Shown here one piece after another: positions 7,366 to 9,236 of a DNA stretch of 9,236 bases. The stretch covers positions 1 to 9,236 of the forward strand of contig NZ_DHOS01000045.1 in assembly GCF_002410825.1 (NCBI RefSeq), read 5' to 3'. The notes under the pieces were generated by a model. That model ran no database searches. It was not told the origin of the DNA and worked only from the letters and a program-made list of their open reading frames with translations. The stretch comes from Proteiniphilum sp. UBA5384. GTDB lineage: Bacteria; Bacteroidota; Bacteroidia; Bacteroidales; Dysgonomonadaceae. Made by a program: the position numbers and the translations under genes. The first letter of the stretch is position 1. Every line of letters starts with the position of its first letter.

Positions 7366-8757
7366 CTATTCTTCTCCTATCTGTCCCCTGGAATTCCGGA
7401 ACTGATGTTCGGTGGCTTTCATTTCTGTCGGCTGACCCTCATCCCCGCATGACTTCATCCATTGCTTCAGCACCTGATCCATCCTTTTGACAACAGAAGC
7501 ATTTTCCGGCAAATCAGCAATATTGTTCATACAATACTTATCGTTCTCTATATCATATAGTTCAATGGCCGGTCTATGCTGATACCGATGAGTTATCATG
7601 GCTGCAAACGGATCATTTTCACCCACTTCTTTCCATCGATTGAATAATTTCCCTTCAGTCTCTGTATTCTGAAAAGTCATTTCCGGCGTGAGATTTACGA
7701 TATAGCGATATTTCTTGTCCGCAACCGCACGGATGCCATAATACTTACTCCCGCTGAAAATTCCACGTGTGGTATGGATAGAGAATGTATACTGCTTGTG
7801 CACGGTCTTTTTATTGGTCAGGACGCTCAGAAAGCTTTCCCCGTCCAGATTGCCTTTTGCTTTTGCTCCTCCCATTTCCAGGAATGTAGGCAGAATATCC
7901 ACATATTCAACGATGGCATCCGAGGTGGTGTTGGATTGAATAACTCCAGGCCATCTGACGATACAAGCCGATTTCACACCGGGTTCGTAAAGAGTCCATT
8001 TGGCAAATGGCAAACTATTTCCCTGTTCACTTAAAAAAACTACTGCCGAACTATTCTTAACTTTTTTTTCGTCCAAAATTTTCAATAACCTCCCGAATTC
8101 AGCATCCATATAATTTATTTCAGCCAAATAATCACAGAATTTTTCTCTTGTTTCCGGAATATCGACATAGAACGGAGGAAGTTTAATTTTTTCTGAATCA
8201 AACTGATTGGGATTCCCTTTATTCCATGGCGTATGCGGTTGTCTCGACATGACAAACAGGCAAAAGGGAGTACCTTCCGACCGACATTCGCTGATAAATT
8301 TGTCAATTGCGTCATAATCCAGATCCCCTCCTTTCATGGTATCCACATACAAATCCCAATCAAAAACAGCAGAAGGCGCTACATGTGATTTTCCTATTAG
8401 TGCTACTTTATAACCTGCAGGCTTTAAATGCTGAACAACACTTAAGGTTCCCTCTTTTGCCATTGTATGATTGGGATATGCACCTGTTTTTACAGGCCAT
8501 AAACCGGTCAGCAAGTTATGCCTGGTTGGCGAACTCATCGGAGCCGCCTGATATGCTTTCGTGAATCGCATTCCTTCACTGGCAAAATCATCGATATGGG
8601 GTGTTTTTGAATCAACGCTACCGTAACAGCCTATGTCGTAATGAGAGCAATCATCCGCCATAAACAACACCAAATTGGGTTTATGGTTTTTTTGTGCCGA
8701 CAATGAAAAAATTGAAAGTCCGGCAGCAGCTACAGTGTAAAAAGATCTTCGTATCAT
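7366..8757 (-). CDS. Exported serine-type sulfatase (family S1), paralogue of the 471-residue sulfatase
   Basis: The 463-residue product has a signal peptide at 1 to about 21 (MIRRSFYTVAAAGLSIFSLSA). The sulfatase fold starts with NLVLFMADDCSHYDIGCYGS (Asp35, Asp36 as metal ligands). The modification motif is SSPTRHNLLTG at 75-85 with Ser75 as the formylglycine precursor. Lys123 and His125 lie in IGKSH and His175 in RQPHTPW. The second metal motif is LSEQGNS (Glu244-Gln245), followed by PFAKWTLYEPG with Lys253, a candidate substrate or active-site lysine. The C-terminal region carries YQHRPAIELYDIENDKYCMN. Motif order, Glu-Gln variant and C-terminus match the 471-residue sulfatase two genes downstream, so the pair derives from a duplication. 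I recall this SEQGNS...AKWT pattern from SGSH-like (S1_8-type) sulfatases, but that call is uncertain. It is separated from the upstream partial sulfatase by 92 bases and from the next gene by 19. Confidence 0.93.
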   Translation of the reverse strand: MIRRSFYTVAAAGLSIFSLSAQKNHKPNLVLFMADDCSHYDIGCYGSVDSKTPHIDDFASEGMRFTKAYQAAPMSSPTRHNLLTGLWPVKTGAYPNHTMAKEGTLSVVQHLKPAGYKVALIGKSHVAPSAVFDWDLYVDTMKGGDLDYDAIDKFISECRSEGTPFCLFVMSRQPHTPWNKGNPNQFDSEKIKLPPFYVDIPETREKFCDYLAEINYMDAEFGRLLKILDEKKVKNSSAVVFLSEQGNSLPFAKWTLYEPGVKSACIVRWPGVIQSNTTSDAIVEYVDILPTFLEMGGAKAKGNLDGESFLSVLTNKKTVHKQYTFSIHTTRGIFSGSKYYGIRAVADKKYRYIVNLTPEMTFQNTETEGKLFNRWKEVGENDPFAAMITHRYQHRPAIELYDIENDKYCMNNIADLPENASVVKRMDQVLKQWMKSCGDEGQPTEMKATEHQFRNSRGQIGEE

Positions 8758-8849
8758 AAGGGAAGAAATCAGAATTAATAAATCACATTATCGCATGGCA
8801 ACAAAGATTGCAATATCAATCTCATATTTCATGGGCAAGGCTTTTATAT
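8758..8849. other. Intergenic gap between two sulfatase genes
   Basis: This 92-base spacer is longer than the 15-19 base gaps in the rest of the operon. It is A/T-rich. It holds a short inverted repeat, GATTG-CAATAT-CAATC at about 8806-8821. I see neither a Bacteroidetes TAnnTTTG/TTTG promoter pair nor a GC-rich terminator with a T-run. It could hold a weak internal promoter or an mRNA-processing site, but nothing specific can be supported. Confidence 0.3.
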
Positions 8850-9236
8850 TTACTTTAAATTTGGCAGATTATTTCTCCACCCTATGGCCTGATTTTGTAA
8901 ATCCTCAGTAATCTCCGGATATTTATCTTTGACATTATTTTTTTCAAAGGGATCATCTTTTAAATTGAACAACATCGCATCAGATCCGTCCTTATTTACT
9001 AAAAGCTTCCATTCTCCCTCACGAATCGCCACATTGGGACTTGCGTCCGCGCCCATTGCTTTCGGAAATGCCGGACTGTCGTTTCTTTTATATTCCCAGA
9101 ATATTGCTTTCTTTCTGTCTTGTGGCATACCTGTCATCGCCCTGCTCATGTCCTCTCCATCACTGTCGAACTGTTTTGGAGTATGAGTATCCGTGATAGC
9201 ACAAAGGCTATAAAACATATCAAGGGCACTAATTAC
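8850..9236 (-). CDS. Sulfatase (family S1), C-terminal part, cut by the right window edge
   Basis: The frame is open from position 9236 to a TAA at 8850, giving 128 residues. It starts VISALDMFYSLCAITDTHTP, the usual sulfatase segment after the last catalytic motif (ALDxxxTLC), followed by DGEDMSRAMTG and AIFWEYKRNDS, then VAIREGEWKLLVNKDG and MLFNLKDDPFEKNNV. These are the hallmarks of the C-terminal subdomain of exported S1 sulfatases that act on glycans. The ATG at 9218 is internal, not the true start. The N-terminal catalytic motifs, including the formylglycine site, lie outside the window, so Ser or Cys type cannot be told. The C-terminus (WEYKRNDS style) differs from the HRPAVELY style of two of the other sulfatases and the EPIFWEHEGNRAVRSG style of the third, so this is a third type of sulfatase in the locus. 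Confidence 0.9.
   Translation of the reverse strand, partial: VISALDMFYSLCAITDTHTPKQFDSDGEDMSRAMTGMPQDRKKAIFWEYKRNDSPAFPKAMGADASPNVAIREGEWKLLVNKDGSDAMLFNLKDDPFEKNNVKDKYPEITEDLQNQAIGWRNNLPNLK

Noticed and set aside
8806..8821. Short inverted repeat GATTG-CAATAT-CAATC in the gap between two sulfatase genes.
   Set aside because: A five-base AT-rich stem without a T-run is too weak for a terminator, and there is no second copy to suggest an operator.
399..9186. Many plus-strand ORFs of 60-190 codons, for example at 2207-2773 and 6912-7319.
   Set aside because: All lie opposite strongly supported minus-strand genes, and their translations are low-complexity or Ser/Pro/His-rich with no family pattern. 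They are shadows.
8850..9218. ATG at 9218 as the start of a 122-residue protein.
   Set aside because: The frame stays open to the window edge and the residues before the ATG (VISALD) are part of the conserved sulfatase motif, so this is the tail of a larger gene.
1..9236. CRISPR arrays, tRNA or rRNA genes, insertion sequences, defence systems.
   Set aside because: No regularly spaced direct repeats, no RNA gene signatures, no transposase or integrase motifs and no terminal inverted repeats were seen.

Overview
The window looks like part of a polysaccharide utilization locus (PUL) from a Bacteroidetes bacterium. The evidence is a hybrid two-component-system (HTCS) type periplasmic sensor, a Bacteroidetes-style lipoprotein, a run of exported sulfatases, tight same-strand packing, and A/T-rich start regions without strong Shine-Dalgarno sequences. 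Every gene I can support is on the minus strand, so transcription runs from high to low coordinates. No SusC/SusD pair, sulfatase-maturing enzyme, transposase, tRNA, rRNA or CRISPR array is visible.

In transcription order: (1) 9236-8850, the C-terminal end of a sulfatase cut by the window edge; (2) 8757-7366, a 463-residue serine-type sulfatase; (3) 7346-5724, a 540-residue serine-type arylsulfatase of a different subfamily; (4) 5708-4293, a 471-residue serine-type sulfatase that is a paralogue of number 2; (5) 4243-3689, a stretch with no intact gene that holds the remains of at least one and probably two decayed glycosidase-like genes; (6) 3655-1115, an 846-residue lipoprotein of the glutaminase A-like DUF4964/DUF5127/DUF4965/DUF1793 type; (7) 1125-1, the signal peptide and about seven beta-propeller repeats of an HTCS regulator, which starts inside the last codons of gene 6 and runs off the left edge.

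Working model: the sulfatases remove sulfate esters from a complex glycan, at the surface or in the periplasm. The lipoprotein, whose C-terminal half looks like an alpha-helical barrel glycosidase, acts on the desulfated glycan. The HTCS senses a released oligosaccharide and controls the locus. The substrate cannot be read from the sequence. The main unexpected observation is the relic region between the sulfatases and the lipoprotein. It encodes recognisable protein stretches broken by stops and frameshifts, which suggests the locus has lost one or two enzymes.
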